NCBI GenBank assembly: GCA_027491035.1
Contig: JAIXWZ010000177.1
Span: forward strand, 1 to 34,398
Direction: 5' to 3'
From: Comamonadaceae bacterium
GTDB taxonomy: Bacteria; Pseudomonadota; Gammaproteobacteria; Burkholderiales; Burkholderiaceae_C
Length of the DNA stretch: 34,398 nucleotides
This document shows positions 22,289 to 31,118 of the stretch, in pieces. Position 1 is the first letter of the stretch, and every line of letters begins with the position of its first letter. A model generated the notes under the pieces. The model was not told the DNA's origin, did no database searches, and saw only the letters and a program-made list of their open reading frames with translations. A program made the position numbers and the translations under genes.

Positions 22289-23494
22289 ATGTTGTCCTGG
22301 GACGAAGAAGTCAAACCCACTGTGCAAAGCGTCGGCGGCCTGCCCATCGGTCGCTCGGTTGAGCTTCCCCCCGCGGCGTCGGTCAGTGCCGCGCCCGTGC
22401 GCATGCTCGACGATGGCGCCATCGCCCCTGCTGCTGCCAGCGCAGCCACCACCGCAGCCAGCCCAGCACCGACAGGCCGTCGCATCAAAGTGTCCGACAA
22501 GCGGATCATCAATGCGCAGACCGACGTCAACCAGCTGGTGCCCTTCAAGTACAAGTGGGCCTGGGAAAAGTATCTGGCCACCTGCGCCAACCACTGGATG
22601 CCGCAAGAGGTCAACATGACGCGCGACATCGCGCTGTGGAAAGACCCCAAAGGCCTGACCGAAGACGAGCGCCGCATCGTGATGCGCAACCTCGGCTTTT
22701 TTGTCACCGCCGACTCGCTGGCTGCCAACAACATTGTGCTGGGCACCTACCGCCACATCACTGCACCCGAGTGCCGCCAGTTCCTGCTCAGGCAGGCTTT
22801 CGAAGAGGCGATTCACACCCACGCCTACCAGTACATCGTCGAGTCGCTCGGCCTGGACGAGAGCGAAATCTTCAACGCCTACAACGAGGTTTCCTCGATC
22901 CGCGACAAGGACCAGTTCCTGATCCCCTTCATCGAGGCGATCATGGATCCGAACTTCAAGACGGGCACACCCGAGACCGATCAGACCCTGCTCAAGTCGC
23001 TGATCGTCTTTGCCTGCCTCATGGAGGGCCTGTTCTTCTACGTGGGCTTCACCCAGATCCTGGCTCTGGGCCGGCAAAACAAGATGACCGGTGCGGCCGA
23101 GCAGTACCAGTACATCCTGCGCGACGAATCGATGCACTGCAATTTCGGCATCGACCTGATCAATCAGCTCAAGCTTGAAAATCCTCATCTCTGGACCAAC
23201 GAGTTCAAGGCGGAAATCAAGGCCTTGTTCATGAAGGCCGTTGAGCTCGAGTACCGTTACGCCGAAGACACCATGCCCCGCGGCGTGCTCGGCCTCAACG
23301 CCTCCATGTTCAAAGGCTACCTGCGCTACATTGCCAACCGCCGGGCCACGCAGATCGGCCTGGAGGCGCTGTTCCCCAACGAGGAAAACCCTTTCCCCTG
23401 GATGAGCGAAATGATCGACTTGAAGAAGGAGCGCAACTTCTTCGAGACGCGAGTGATCGAGTACCAATCCGGCGGTGCCCTGTCCTGGGACTGA
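22289..23494 (+). CDS. nrdB: Class Ia ribonucleoside-diphosphate reductase, beta subunit
   Basis: 401 residues, start ATG 22289 (M-L-S-W-D-E-E). An alanine/proline-rich linker at about 45-70 precedes the ferritin-like helical bundle. The diiron/tyrosyl site is intact: E173, H176 and radical Y180 with the E-x2-H-x3-Y spacing of E. coli E115/H118/Y122; later ligands lie in M-E-G-L-F-F and D-E-S-M-H. The C-terminus S-G-G-A-L-S-W-D would dock to NrdA. It lies 139 bases after nrdA, with the stem-loop at 22158-22191 and a TACAAT at 22263-22268 that might be an extra promoter. It forms the tyrosyl radical used by NrdA. Confidence 0.95.
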   Translation: MLSWDEEVKPTVQSVGGLPIGRSVELPPAASVSAAPVRMLDDGAIAPAAASAATTAASPAPTGRRIKVSDKRIINAQTDVNQLVPFKYKWAWEKYLATCANHWMPQEVNMTRDIALWKDPKGLTEDERRIVMRNLGFFVTADSLAANNIVLGTYRHITAPECRQFLLRQAFEEAIHTHAYQYIVESLGLDESEIFNAYNEVSSIRDKDQFLIPFIEAIMDPNFKTGTPETDQTLLKSLIVFACLMEGLFFYVGFTQILALGRQNKMTGAAEQYQYILRDESMHCNFGIDLINQLKLENPHLWTNEFKAEIKALFMKAVELEYRYAEDTMPRGVLGLNASMFKGYLRYIANRRATQIGLEALFPNEENPFPWMSEMIDLKKERNFFETRVIEYQSGGALSWD

Positions 23495-23689
23495 CCCTCA
23501 CACCGATCCATTAGAAACAATGCACCCGATCAACCCGCCAGTCTCCGCACGCGCCGCTCAGGCCGCGGCGGCGACTGGCTTTACCGTGTTCGCAGCGCTG
23601 GGCCTTCCCCTGGAGGGGCCCAACGCCGCGGATCGCTTCGCGGTTTCTCACCGTGAAGTGCTCTTTGCAATGTGATCAAGGAGAAAACT

Positions 23690-24103
23690 ATGGCAACTGC
23701 AAAACAACCCGCAGCCAAGAAAGCTGCTGCCCCCAAGAAGGCTGCTGCGAAGAAGCCCGCAGCCAAGAAGGTAGCGGCCAAGAAGCCGGCCGCCAAGAAG
23801 GCCCCAGCCGCCAAGAAAGTAGCCGCCAAGAAGGCTCCGGCCAAGAAAGCCGCTGCTAAGAAGGTAGCGGCCAAGAAGGCCCCGGCCAAGAAAGCTGCTG
23901 CCAAAAAGGCTCCAGCCAAGAAAGCCGCTGCCAAGAAGGTCGCCAAGAAGCCTGCTGCCAAGAAAGCTGCGAAAAAGCCCGCTGCCAAGAAGGCTGCGAA
24001 GAAGCCTGCTGCCAAAGCACCCGCTGCCCCGGCTGCCCCTGCGGCTCAGACCACTCTGAACCCGCAAGCCGCTTGGCCGTTTCCGACGGCCGGCAAGCCC
24101 TGA
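23690..24103 (+). CDS. Histone H1-like lysine/alanine-rich DNA-binding protein
   Basis: 137 residues starting at ATG 23690, with a strong AAGGAG site at 23678-23683. Residues 5-115 are almost only Lys, Ala, Pro and Val in repeating A-A-K-K, A-P-A-K-K and V-A-A-K-K units. The end [12 protein letters not shown] is the non-repetitive tail seen in other Burkholderiales H1-like proteins. It resembles the C-terminal tail of eukaryotic H1 and the Bordetella BpH1/HctB group; such proteins bind DNA non-specifically and compact the nucleoid. The repetitive DNA invites copy-number change, so length may differ between strains. It forms its own transcription unit, ended by the terminator at 24127-24156. 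Confidence 0.88.
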   Translation: MATAKQPAAKKAAAPKKAAAKKPAAKKVAAKKPAAKKAPAAKKVAAKKAPAKKAAAKKVAAKKAPAKKAAAKKAPAKKAAAKKVAKKPAAKKAAKKPAAKKAAKKPAAKAPAAPAAPAAQTTLNPQAAWPFPTAGKP

Positions 24104-24126
24104 GCAGTAAGGTAATTCTGCCCTAA

Positions 24127-24156
24127 GCCCAACATCGCAAGATGTTGGGCTTTTTT
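24127..24156 (+). terminator. Strong intrinsic terminator of the H1-like gene
   Basis: GCCCAACATC pairs perfectly with GATGTTGGGC around a GCAA tetraloop, followed by TTTTTT. A textbook Rho-independent terminator. Confidence 0.95.
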
Positions 24157-24190
24157 GTCTCTGGTGGGCCTCGAGCCGCGCGCGTGTGTC

Positions 24191-25090
24191 TCAGGCCGGC
24201 CTGAGGTGCTCGAGGGTGTAGTTCTGGCAGCCCGGGGTGGCGATCTTGTGCGCGCCCACCCGATTGCCCAGCGTGCAGCATTGCACCATGGACCAGCCTG
24301 CCTCCAGGCCGTAGAGCAAGGCGCCGCGAAAGGCATCACCGCAGCCGGTCGGATCGACCACTTGCGTCGCTTGCACCGGCTCGACCAGGGTCTTGTCGCC
24401 GTTGATCCAGACCTCGCAGCCGTGCGCGCCCAGGGTCACCACCAGCGCCTGGACCTGCTTGGACACTTCGGCGATCGACAAACCCATGCGCTCGCTGAGC
24501 AGGCGAGCCTCGTAGTCGTTGACCGTGACCCAGGTGGCCTGACGCACAAAATGCGCGAGCTCGCGCCCGTCGAACATGGGCAGACCTTGCCCCGGATCGA
24601 AAACAAACGGGATGCCCGCGGCATGCAATTGATCGGCGTGCTGCAGCATCGCGTCGCGGCCATCGGGCGAAATGATGGCCAGTTTGATGTCGGGGCGCGG
24701 CTCGATGCGGGTTTCGTGCGCCCAACCCATGGCCCCCGGGTGAAAGGCAGTGATCTGGTTGTTGTCCTGATCGGTCATGATCATGGCCTGGGCGGTGTAG
24801 CTCTGCTCGAGCTGCCGGATGAATTCGGTGCTAATGCCCATGTCCTTGAGCCTGGCCGCGTAAGCGGCGCCGTCGCTGCCGACGGTGGCCATGGGCAGCG
24901 GCACGCCGCCGAGCTGGTGCAGGCTGTAGGCAATGTTGCCCGCACAGCCGCCATACTCGCGGCGCAGCTGCGGCACCAGAAACGACACATTGAGGATGTG
25001 CAGCTGCTCGGGCAGGATCTGCTGCGCAAAACGCCCTGGAAACGTCATGATGGTGTCGAAGGCGAGCGATCCGCAAATCAGGGCAGGCAT
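24191..25090 (-). CDS. PfkB-family carbohydrate/nucleoside kinase (adenosine kinase-like)
   Basis: 299 residues from M-P-A-L-I-C-G-S-L-A (ATG 25090); the open frame upstream is not conserved-looking. Ribokinase-fold signatures are G-G-C-A-G-N-I-A-Y near the N-terminus and D-P-T-G-C-G-D-A-F-R-G-A-L at the anion hole, where the Asp after G-C-G is the catalytic base. The D-P-T-G-x-G-D-x-F-R form is shared with bacterial adenosine kinases such as the mycobacterial enzyme, so a nucleoside is a reasonable substrate; ribose or fructose kinases are alternatives. It lies downstream of prmA on the same strand, after 146 bases. Confidence 0.83.
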   Translation of the reverse strand: MPALICGSLAFDTIMTFPGRFAQQILPEQLHILNVSFLVPQLRREYGGCAGNIAYSLHQLGGVPLPMATVGSDGAAYAARLKDMGISTEFIRQLEQSYTAQAMIMTDQDNNQITAFHPGAMGWAHETRIEPRPDIKLAIISPDGRDAMLQHADQLHAAGIPFVFDPGQGLPMFDGRELAHFVRQATWVTVNDYEARLLSERMGLSIAEVSKQVQALVVTLGAHGCEVWINGDKTLVEPVQATQVVDPTGCGDAFRGALLYGLEAGWSMVQCCTLGNRVGAHKIATPGCQNYTLEHLRPA

Positions 25091-25236
25091 GGCAAATTTC
25101 CCGAAGTAAGAGGGCCGCGGGGCAGCGGCTGTGAAAGCCAAGCCGATGGCCCTTGCTGCGGCAAAGCGCGCCATTGTAGGGGGGGCCACCGGGGCAGCCG
25201 ACGGCCGATGAAGGCGGGCCCGATGCGCGCTTGCGT

Positions 25237-26139
25237 TTAAAGCCGCGCCGTCATCAAGATCCAGCCCTCTTGCGTGTCGGCCACTTCGAGTCGGCAGTAA
25301 GGCGCGTAAGCGGCCTGCAGCTCTTCGCACTGACGCTCGAGGATGCCGGCGAGCACCAGGCTGCCGCCGGCGCTCACATGGGCACAAAGCAGCGGCGCGA
25401 GCACCTTCAGCGGTGTGGCCAGGATGTTGGCCAAAACCGTTTGATAGGTGCCCTGGGCCAGCGCAGGCAGACCCGCGCGCAGCGTCACCCCATTGGCCTG
25501 CGCATTGGCCAGACTCGCTTGCACGGCCGCATCGTCAATATCAACGGCATCGATCGAGCTTGCGCCCCACAGCCCGGCACCGATGGCCAAGATGCCCGAG
25601 CCACAGCCGTAGTCCAACACGCGGCCGAGCACCGGTGCTTGCCCGGCTTGCTGCCCACCGGCGAGCCAGCGCAGACACATGCGCGTGGTCGGATGGGTGC
25701 CCGTGCCGAAGGCCAGACCCGGGTCGAGCCGGATCACCCGTTCGGCCTGAGGCGGCGGCTCGTGCCAGGTCGGCACGATCCAGAAGCCGTCGGTAATGGC
25801 CACCGGCGCAAACTGCGACTGCGTCAATCGCACCCAGTCCTGCTCGGCCACCGGCGACACCGACACGCAGGTGCAGCCTTCAAATTCGTCCTGCAGCGCC
25901 AGCAGCCTCGCCGCCTCGTGCGCTGCGGCCGGCGCGTCAAACAGGGCCAGCACGCGCGAGCGCTGCCACGCGCTTCGGGGCGCCGGCATGCCGGGCTCGC
26001 CAAACAGCGCCTGTTCGGCATCGGTCTGCGCGTCGGCGTCTTCCACCGACACGCTCAGTGCCTCAAGGGCCTGCAAGGCCTCGCTGAGCCAGTCGACCTG
26101 GTCGGCCGGCGCCAGCACGAGCAATTCGGTCAGCTCCAT
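25237..26139 (-). CDS. prmA: Ribosomal protein L11 methyltransferase PrmA
   Basis: 300 residues, start M-E-L-T-E-L at 26139. An N-terminal L11-recognition domain (1-100) precedes a class I methyltransferase fold with D-P-G-L-A-F-G-T-G-T-H-P-T-T (linker and SAM contact), V-L-D-Y-G-C-G-S-G-I-L-A-I (motif I), A-V-D-I-D (motif II) and V-L-A-N-I-L-A-T-P-L (the N-I-L motif binding the target amine). PrmA trimethylates several amines of L11. Its start is 7 bases from the accC stop, so it belongs to the accB-accC-prmA operon. Confidence 0.95.
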   Translation of the reverse strand: MELTELLVLAPADQVDWLSEALQALEALSVSVEDADAQTDAEQALFGEPGMPAPRSAWQRSRVLALFDAPAAAHEAARLLALQDEFEGCTCVSVSPVAEQDWVRLTQSQFAPVAITDGFWIVPTWHEPPPQAERVIRLDPGLAFGTGTHPTTRMCLRWLAGGQQAGQAPVLGRVLDYGCGSGILAIGAGLWGASSIDAVDIDDAAVQASLANAQANGVTLRAGLPALAQGTYQTVLANILATPLKVLAPLLCAHVSAGGSLVLAGILERQCEELQAAYAPYCRLEVADTQEGWILMTARL

Positions 26140-26146
26140 GGCCGCC

Positions 26147-27496
26147 TCAGCGCTGGCGCTTGGACAGCCACTCTTCGAGGTAGTGGATGTTGGTGCCGCC
26201 GTCCATGAACTTGGCATCGACCATCAGCTCGCGGTGCAAGGCGATATTGGTCATGATGCCCTCCACCGCGGTCTCGATCAGGGCCGAGCGCATGCGCGCC
26301 AGTGCCTGCTCGCGCGTGTCGCCATGCACGATGATCTTGCCCACCATGGAGTCGTAGTTGGGCGGCACGAAATAGTTGGCATAAATATGCGAATCGACCC
26401 GCACGCCAGGGCCTCCGGGCGCATGCCAGGCGGTGATGCGACCGGGCGAGGGCGTGAATTTGTAGGGGTCCTCGGCATTGATGCGGCACTCGATGGCGTG
26501 CCCCTTGATCTCGATCTGGCGCTGGGTAAAGGGCAGCTTGAGCCCGGCGGCCACCATGATCTGCGTCTTGACGATGTCCACGCCCGTGACAAGCTCGGTC
26601 ACCGGGTGCTCAACCTGCACCCGCGTGTTCATTTCAATAAAGTAGAACTCGCCGTTTTCATAGAGGAACTCGAAGGTGCCGGCCCCCCGGTAGCCGATCT
26701 TCTTGCACGCGGCCACGCAGCGCTCACCGATTTTCTCGATCAATTTGCGCGGGATGCCCGGCGCTGGCGCCTCTTCAATGACCTTCTGGTGGCGTCGCTG
26801 CATCGAGCAATCGCGCTCGCCCAGCCAGACCGCATTCTTGTACTGGTCGGCCAGCACCTGGATTTCAACGTGACGGGGGTTCTGCAGGAATTTCTCCATG
26901 TAGACCTCCGGGTTGCCAAAAGCGGCGCCCGCCTCGGCCTTGGTGGTCTGCACCGCATGGATGAGCGCCGCTTCGGTGTGCACCACCCGCATGCCGCGAC
27001 CGCCGCCGCCGCCAGCGGCCTTGATGATGACCGGGTAACCCACGGCTCGCGCGGTGCGCTTGATCACCACCGGATCATCGGGCAAGGCGCCTTCAGAGCC
27101 TGGCACGCAGGGCACGCCAGCCTTGATCATGGCCTGCTTGGCCGAGACCTTGTCGCCCATGATACGAATCGACTCGGGCGTGGGGCCGATGAACTGAAAA
27201 CCGCTTTTCTCCACCCGCTCGGCAAAATCGGCGTTTTCGCTCAGAAAACCATAGCCGGGGTGAATGGCCTCGGCGTCGGTGACCTCGGCGGCCGAAATAA
27301 TGGCCGGCATGTTGAGGTAGCTCTGTGCCGACGGCGCAGGGCCGATGCAGACCGCCTCATCGGCCAGCTTGACATATTTGGCATCGCGGTCGGCCTCGGA
27401 GTAGACCATCACCGCCTGGATGCCCATTTCCCGGCAGGCGCGCTGAATGCGCAGCGCGATTTCGCCACGGTTGGCGATCAGTATTTTCTTGAACAT
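26147..27496 (-). CDS. accC: Acetyl-CoA carboxylase biotin carboxylase subunit
   Basis: 449 residues, full length. Starts [14 protein letters not shown]. The ATP-grasp glycine loop is [10 protein letters not shown]; biotin/bicarbonate-site motifs [12 protein letters not shown] and [10 protein letters not shown] are intact. It carboxylates biotin on AccB with ATP and bicarbonate, the first half-reaction of fatty-acid synthesis. It is 73 bases downstream of accB on the same strand. Confidence 0.97.
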   Translation of the reverse strand: MFKKILIANRGEIALRIQRACREMGIQAVMVYSEADRDAKYVKLADEAVCIGPAPSAQSYLNMPAIISAAEVTDAEAIHPGYGFLSENADFAERVEKSGFQFIGPTPESIRIMGDKVSAKQAMIKAGVPCVPGSEGALPDDPVVIKRTARAVGYPVIIKAAGGGGGRGMRVVHTEAALIHAVQTTKAEAGAAFGNPEVYMEKFLQNPRHVEIQVLADQYKNAVWLGERDCSMQRRHQKVIEEAPAPGIPRKLIEKIGERCVAACKKIGYRGAGTFEFLYENGEFYFIEMNTRVQVEHPVTELVTGVDIVKTQIMVAAGLKLPFTQRQIEIKGHAIECRINAEDPYKFTPSPGRITAWHAPGGPGVRVDSHIYANYFVPPNYDSMVGKIIVHGDTREQALARMRSALIETAVEGIMTNIALHRELMVDAKFMDGGTNIHYLEEWLSKRQR

Positions 27497-27569
27497 GGCG
27501 TTCCTTGGCTCGATGGCCTGCCCGCGCCGGCGGCGGCGGGCCCATGGCCGGGGTGCTCAGCGGCCGATT

Positions 27570-28010
27570 TCACTCGATCACGAGCAGGGGTTGACCGTAC
27601 TCAACCGCCTGGCCGTTTTCACACAGCACCTGGGTGACCGTGCCGGACTTGTCGGCCTCGATCTCATTGAGGATCTTCATGGCCTCAATGATGCAGATGG
27701 TCTGGCCTTCCTTGACCTGGCTGCCGACCTCGACAAAGGGCTTGGCACCGGGACTGGCGGCGCGGTAGAACGTGCCGACCATGGGCGACTTGACCGCATG
27801 GCCAGCCGACTCGGCCGGTGCCGGCGCGGCCACAGCCGCCTCGGGCAAGGGCGCGGCCGGCAGCGCCACCGGCGCCATCACCGGTGCCATGACCGGGGCG
27901 GCGCCGCCCTTGACGATGCGAACCTTGCCCTCGGCTTCGGTGATCTCCAACTCCGAGACGTTGGACTCCGAGACCAGATCGATCAAGGTCTTGAGCTTGC
28001 GCAAATCCAT
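27570..28010 (-). CDS. accB: Biotin carboxyl carrier protein of acetyl-CoA carboxylase
   Basis: 146 residues. The N-terminal segment [12 protein letters not shown] and a Pro/Ala-rich linker (about 40-70) lead to the biotinyl domain with K112 in E-A-M-K-I-L-N-E-I. The common form is E-A-M-K-L-M-N-E; here L-M is I-L, still compatible with biotinylation. The domain carries the thumb-region sequence around F-Y-R-A-A-S-P-G-A. First gene of the accB-accC-prmA operon; GGAGAACAAC precedes the ATG as ribosome-binding site. Confidence 0.96.
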   Translation of the reverse strand: MDLRKLKTLIDLVSESNVSELEITEAEGKVRIVKGGAAPVMAPVMAPVALPAAPLPEAAVAAPAPAESAGHAVKSPMVGTFYRAASPGAKPFVEVGSQVKEGQTICIIEAMKILNEIEADKSGTVTQVLCENGQAVEYGQPLLVIE

Positions 28011-28376
28011 TGTTGTTCTCCACGGAAAGGGCGTTCAGACGCCCGGTTGTTGTGCTGCCCCTGCTCAGCCGCGCAGCGGCTGCCCACCCATTTGACCGCA
28101 TCGCGTGATGCCGGCCGGACCCATCGACGCGCATTTTCATCGAAAACCAAAACAAAATGGCTTAATTAATGATTATTTTCATTCTACCGCTTCGCCAGAC
28201 TGACATCAGCCCATCAAAAGCCCACCCCAAGCGATCAGGACCCGATCGCGCAGCACAGGGCTGCGCCAATCGGGCAGATGACGAGAAAATCGTCAGATCG
28301 ACCGACTTTAGCGCAAATTAATGTCAATTTAGGTGAACATCAGGGCTGTGGCAGGCCTGTGGCCCGCCTGCCGGCC
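28011..28376 (-). promoter_or_regulatory. accB upstream region with an AT-rich patch
   Basis: 366 bases without a gene. It must hold the accBC promoter, but no clear -35/-10 pair could be chosen. The AT-rich part at about 28150-28190 stands out. ATTAATGATTATTTTCATT (28165-28183) matches 12 of 19 positions of the classical Fur box; in such AT-rich sequence this is only suggestive. Confidence 0.3.
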
Positions 28377-28898
28377 TCAAACGCGCCGAGCCCAGCCACT
28401 CAGGTCGGCCGCTGAGAGCTGGCCGAGCTTGCGCTCGAGCGCCTCGCCCCGGGCGGAAAACAGCACCGAAAACGGCAGACCGCCGACCGCGTTGCCCAGC
28501 TGCTTGCTCATCTCGGAGCCCTGCAAGCCACCCAAGGCAATCGCAAAAGACAAGGGCGAGCGCTGCAGCCAGTTGCGCACCGCGCTGGGCTGATCGATCG
28601 CGATGCCCAGCAAGCGCCAGCCCTTGGGCTTTTGCTGCTGGTAAAAGCTCTCGAGCAGCGGCAACTCCTCGACACAAGGGGGGCACCAGGTGGCCCAAAA
28701 ATTGACGAGCAGGGGCTGGCCGAGCAGGCTGCGCAGCGCCAGCGGCTCGCCGCTCGGGGTGTCGAGCGTGGCACCCCAAAAAGCCGGGTCCGCACCGGCG
28801 GCGGGGGTGGCCAGGCGGTGCGTCCACCAGGCGTAGCCGGCACCGGCGCCGGCAGCAGCCACGGCAGCGCCGGCATACAGGGCGGTGCGCCGCTTCAT
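28377..28898 (-). CDS. TlpA/ResA-like membrane-anchored thioredoxin
   Basis: 173 residues. An N-terminal signal anchor (basic M-K-R-R-T then a hydrophobic stretch to about 24) places the domain in the periplasm. The redox site is W-C-P-P-C (C72, C75) and the cis-Pro lies in G-G-L-P-F-S. C-P-P-C with a TlpA-type E-E-L-P-L-L helix is typical of reductases for cytochrome c maturation or for copper-site cysteines. The ATG overlaps the stop of the upstream gene as ATGA, implying translational coupling. Confidence 0.88.
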   Translation of the reverse strand: MKRRTALYAGAAVAAAGAGAGYAWWTHRLATPAAGADPAFWGATLDTPSGEPLALRSLLGQPLLVNFWATWCPPCVEELPLLESFYQQQKPKGWRLLGIAIDQPSAVRNWLQRSPLSFAIALGGLQGSEMSKQLGNAVGGLPFSVLFSARGEALERKLGQLSAADLSGWARRV

Positions 28899-29503
28899 GC
28901 TCCGCCCTCCAGCAGGCGCTCGAGCGCTGCCAGGTCACCGCGGGGCGGGCGGCCGCGCGTATCGGCGCGCAGCGCGCCGCGCAAGTCGTCATGGTCGTGA
29001 ATCATCAGGTGCACACCCACCTCCTCCTGCAAGGGCCGGCACACACTGCGCAGGCTCAAGGCGTCGACCGTCACGCCGTTGAAGCCCGACACGGTGCGCA
29101 CCTCGTAGTCCATGTTGTGGTCAATGAGCGCAATTTCTGCCGATTTGGAGTCATCGCAGAACAACTGTATATATATGTCAGACAAGCGGGTGGCCGTCCC
29201 ATGCCAGACGGCGCCGCTGAGGTGGGGGCGAAACTCAGCCAGGCGGCGCATCCACTGGGCCGCCAGCTCGCGCAGGGCCAGTAACTCGGCCGGCTGGGTG
29301 TCGGCGCAGTACAGGGCGATGTACTCGCGCACCGCCTCTTCCACCAAATCATTGTCCGGCAGGGCGGTGCGGGCGGGCAGGCCCAGCTGCTTGACCGCGC
29401 GGCGCTTGGCCGCGCCCCACTCCAGCCCCTCATCGACCGCCATTGCGGCCGCCGCCTGGGCGATCCGGGCTTGCACAGACGCGCTCTCGCCGATCGTGTT
29501 CAT
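28895..29503 (-). CDS. Conserved protein of unknown function, mpl-linked
   Basis: 202 residues, no signal peptide or membrane helix. An N-terminal helical part (1-95) precedes H-G-T-A-T-R-L-S-D-I-Y-I-Q-L-F, which recalls the G-S-x-x-x-x-D-I strand-turn of small nucleotidyltransferases, though the second acidic residue expected after D-I is missing. I recall homologues next to mpl in Comamonadaceae, often mislabelled as the ligase itself. Divergent from mpl. CACAAT lies seven bases before the ATG and no Shine-Dalgarno is visible. Function not known. Confidence 0.7.
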   Translation of the reverse strand: MNTIGESASVQARIAQAAAAMAVDEGLEWGAAKRRAVKQLGLPARTALPDNDLVEEAVREYIALYCADTQPAELLALRELAAQWMRRLAEFRPHLSGAVWHGTATRLSDIYIQLFCDDSKSAEIALIDHNMDYEVRTVSGFNGVTVDALSLRSVCRPLQEEVGVHLMIHDHDDLRGALRADTRGRPPRGDLAALERLLEGGA

Positions 29504-29657
29504 CGCAGCGATTGTGCCCGGCCCGCTCCCGGCTCACAGCCCGGCCTGGCGTCGACCCCACGGCCCCGCAAGGCTTGGAGCCCATGGGCACACCCGGAAG
29601 CGCGCGGGTGCAGGGGCTCGAATCAGCGAGCAAGTCGCCGCCTTCTACAATTTGCTC

Positions 29658-31055
29658 ATGCACCTTCACATTCTCGGGATCTGCGGCACCTTTATGGGCG
29701 GTCTGGCCGCTCTGGCTCGCGAAGCGGGCCACCGCGTCACGGGCTGCGATGCAGGCGTCTACCCGCCCATGAGCGATCAGCTGCGCGCGCTGGGCATCGA
29801 GCTCATCGAAGGCTATGCGGCCGAGCAGTTGCAGCAAGCGGGCTTTGCGCCCGATGTCTTCGTGATCGGCAACGTCGTCTCTCGCGCGCGCCTGGCTGAC
29901 GGGCGCCCCAAGTTCGCGCTGATGGAGGCGATTTTGGAGCAGGGCCTGCCCTACACCAGCGGCCCGCAGTGGCTGGCCGAACATGTGCTGCAGGGCCGCC
30001 ATGTGCTGGCCGTGGCCGGCACCCATGGCAAGACCACCACCACCTCCATGCTGGCCTGGATCCTGGAGAGCGCCGGCCTGCAACCGGGCTTTTTGGTCGG
30101 CGGGGTGCCGCTGAACTTCGGTGTTTCGGCCCGGCTGGGCCGCGGTCGGCACTTCGTGATCGAGGCCGACGAATACGACACGGCGTTTTTCGACAAGCGC
30201 AGCAAATTCGTGCACTACCGCCCGCGCACCGCGGTCTTGAACAACCTCGAGTTCGATCATGCCGACATCTTCCCGGATCTGGCAGCCATCGAGCGGCAAT
30301 TTCACCATTTGGTGCGCACCGTCCCGGGCAGCGGCCGCCTCGTCGTGAACGCCGGCCAAGACAGCTTGCAGCGGGTGCTCGAGCAGGGCTGCTGGAGCGA
30401 CTGTGTGCGCTTTGGGCCGCCATCGGCCGGTCGCACGTCGCACTTTGAGGCGCGCGGCGAGCCGCAGGACTTCGAGGTGCTCCATGGCGGCCAAGTGGCG
30501 GCGCGCTTGCAGTGGCGCATTGGCGGCGTGCACAACCAGCACAATGCGTTGGCGGCCATTGCGGCGGCTGAGCACGTGGGGGTGAGTCCGTCCGTATCGG
30601 CGCAGGCGCTCGCGGGCTTTGAAAACGTCAAGCGGCGCATGGAAGTGCGCGGCTCAGCCGGCGGCGTGACGGTCTACGACGACTTCGCCCATCACCCCAC
30701 CGCCATCCGCACCACGGTGGACGGCTTGCGCCGGCAAGTGGGCTCGGCGCGCATCCTGGCCGTGTTCGAGCCGCGCAGCAACACCATGAAGCTCGGGGCC
30801 ATGAAGGCGCAACTGCCCTGGAGCCTGGAGCAGGCCGATTTGGCCTTTTGCCACAGCGCCGGGCTGGACTGGGATGCAGCCGCTGCGCTGGCCCCCATGG
30901 GCCCCAAGGCGGCGGTGGCCGCCGAGCTCGGCGTCCTGCTCGAGCAAGTGGTGGCCGCCGCGCAGCCGGGCGACCATGTTTTGTGCATGAGCAACGGCGG
31001 CTTTGGCGGGGTGCATACCAAGCTGCTCGAGGCCCTGGCCCGTCGGTCGGGCTGA
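29658..31055 (+). CDS. mpl: UDP-N-acetylmuramate:L-alanyl-gamma-D-glutamyl-meso-diaminopimelate ligase Mpl
   Basis: 465 residues. Begins H-L-H-I-L-G-I-C-G-T-F-M-G-G-L-A, the Mpl variant of the Mur ligase nucleotide-binding start; MurC has a different loop. The ATP P-loop is G-T-H-G-K-T-T-T-T (121-129). E-A-D-E-Y-D-T-A-F-F-D-K-R-S-K-F is the Mpl-specific central motif, and the C-terminal domain has D-D-F-A-H-H-P-T. Mpl attaches recycled murein tripeptide to UDP-MurNAc, working downstream of AmpD. TACAAT (29646-29651) lies six bases before ATG 29658 with no Shine-Dalgarno, suggesting a leaderless mRNA. Confidence 0.95.
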   Translation: MHLHILGICGTFMGGLAALAREAGHRVTGCDAGVYPPMSDQLRALGIELIEGYAAEQLQQAGFAPDVFVIGNVVSRARLADGRPKFALMEAILEQGLPYTSGPQWLAEHVLQGRHVLAVAGTHGKTTTTSMLAWILESAGLQPGFLVGGVPLNFGVSARLGRGRHFVIEADEYDTAFFDKRSKFVHYRPRTAVLNNLEFDHADIFPDLAAIERQFHHLVRTVPGSGRLVVNAGQDSLQRVLEQGCWSDCVRFGPPSAGRTSHFEARGEPQDFEVLHGGQVAARLQWRIGGVHNQHNALAAIAAAEHVGVSPSVSAQALAGFENVKRRMEVRGSAGGVTVYDDFAHHPTAIRTTVDGLRRQVGSARILAVFEPRSNTMKLGAMKAQLPWSLEQADLAFCHSAGLDWDAAAALAPMGPKAAVAAELGVLLEQVVAAAQPGDHVLCMSNGGFGGVHTKLLEALARRSG

Positions 31056-31070
31056 GGGCGACCTGCACCC

Positions 31071-31118
31071 CACCTCAGCCGCAACCTCAGCCGCCACCTC
31101 AGCCGCCACCTCAGTGGC
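31071..31118. repeat. 12-bp tandem repeat at the mpl-aroG junction
   Basis: Four units of CACCTCAGCCGC (second unit A at position 1; last unit ends TGGC). The last unit contains the aroG stop codon (TCA on the plus strand at 31111-31113). A short simple-sequence expansion between convergent genes. Confidence 0.75.

Noticed and set aside
23475..23675. Small plus-strand frame between nrdB and the H1-like gene
   Set aside because: It overlaps the end of nrdB, has no ribosome-binding site and no recognisable motif; an ATG at 23520 within it is equally unsupported.
25796..27637. 613-codon open frame on the plus strand
   Set aside because: Antisense to accC and prmA, which are unmistakable; no recognisable domain.
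29430..30575. 381-codon open frame on the minus strand opposite mpl
   Set aside because: Shadow of mpl, which carries all Mur ligase motifs.
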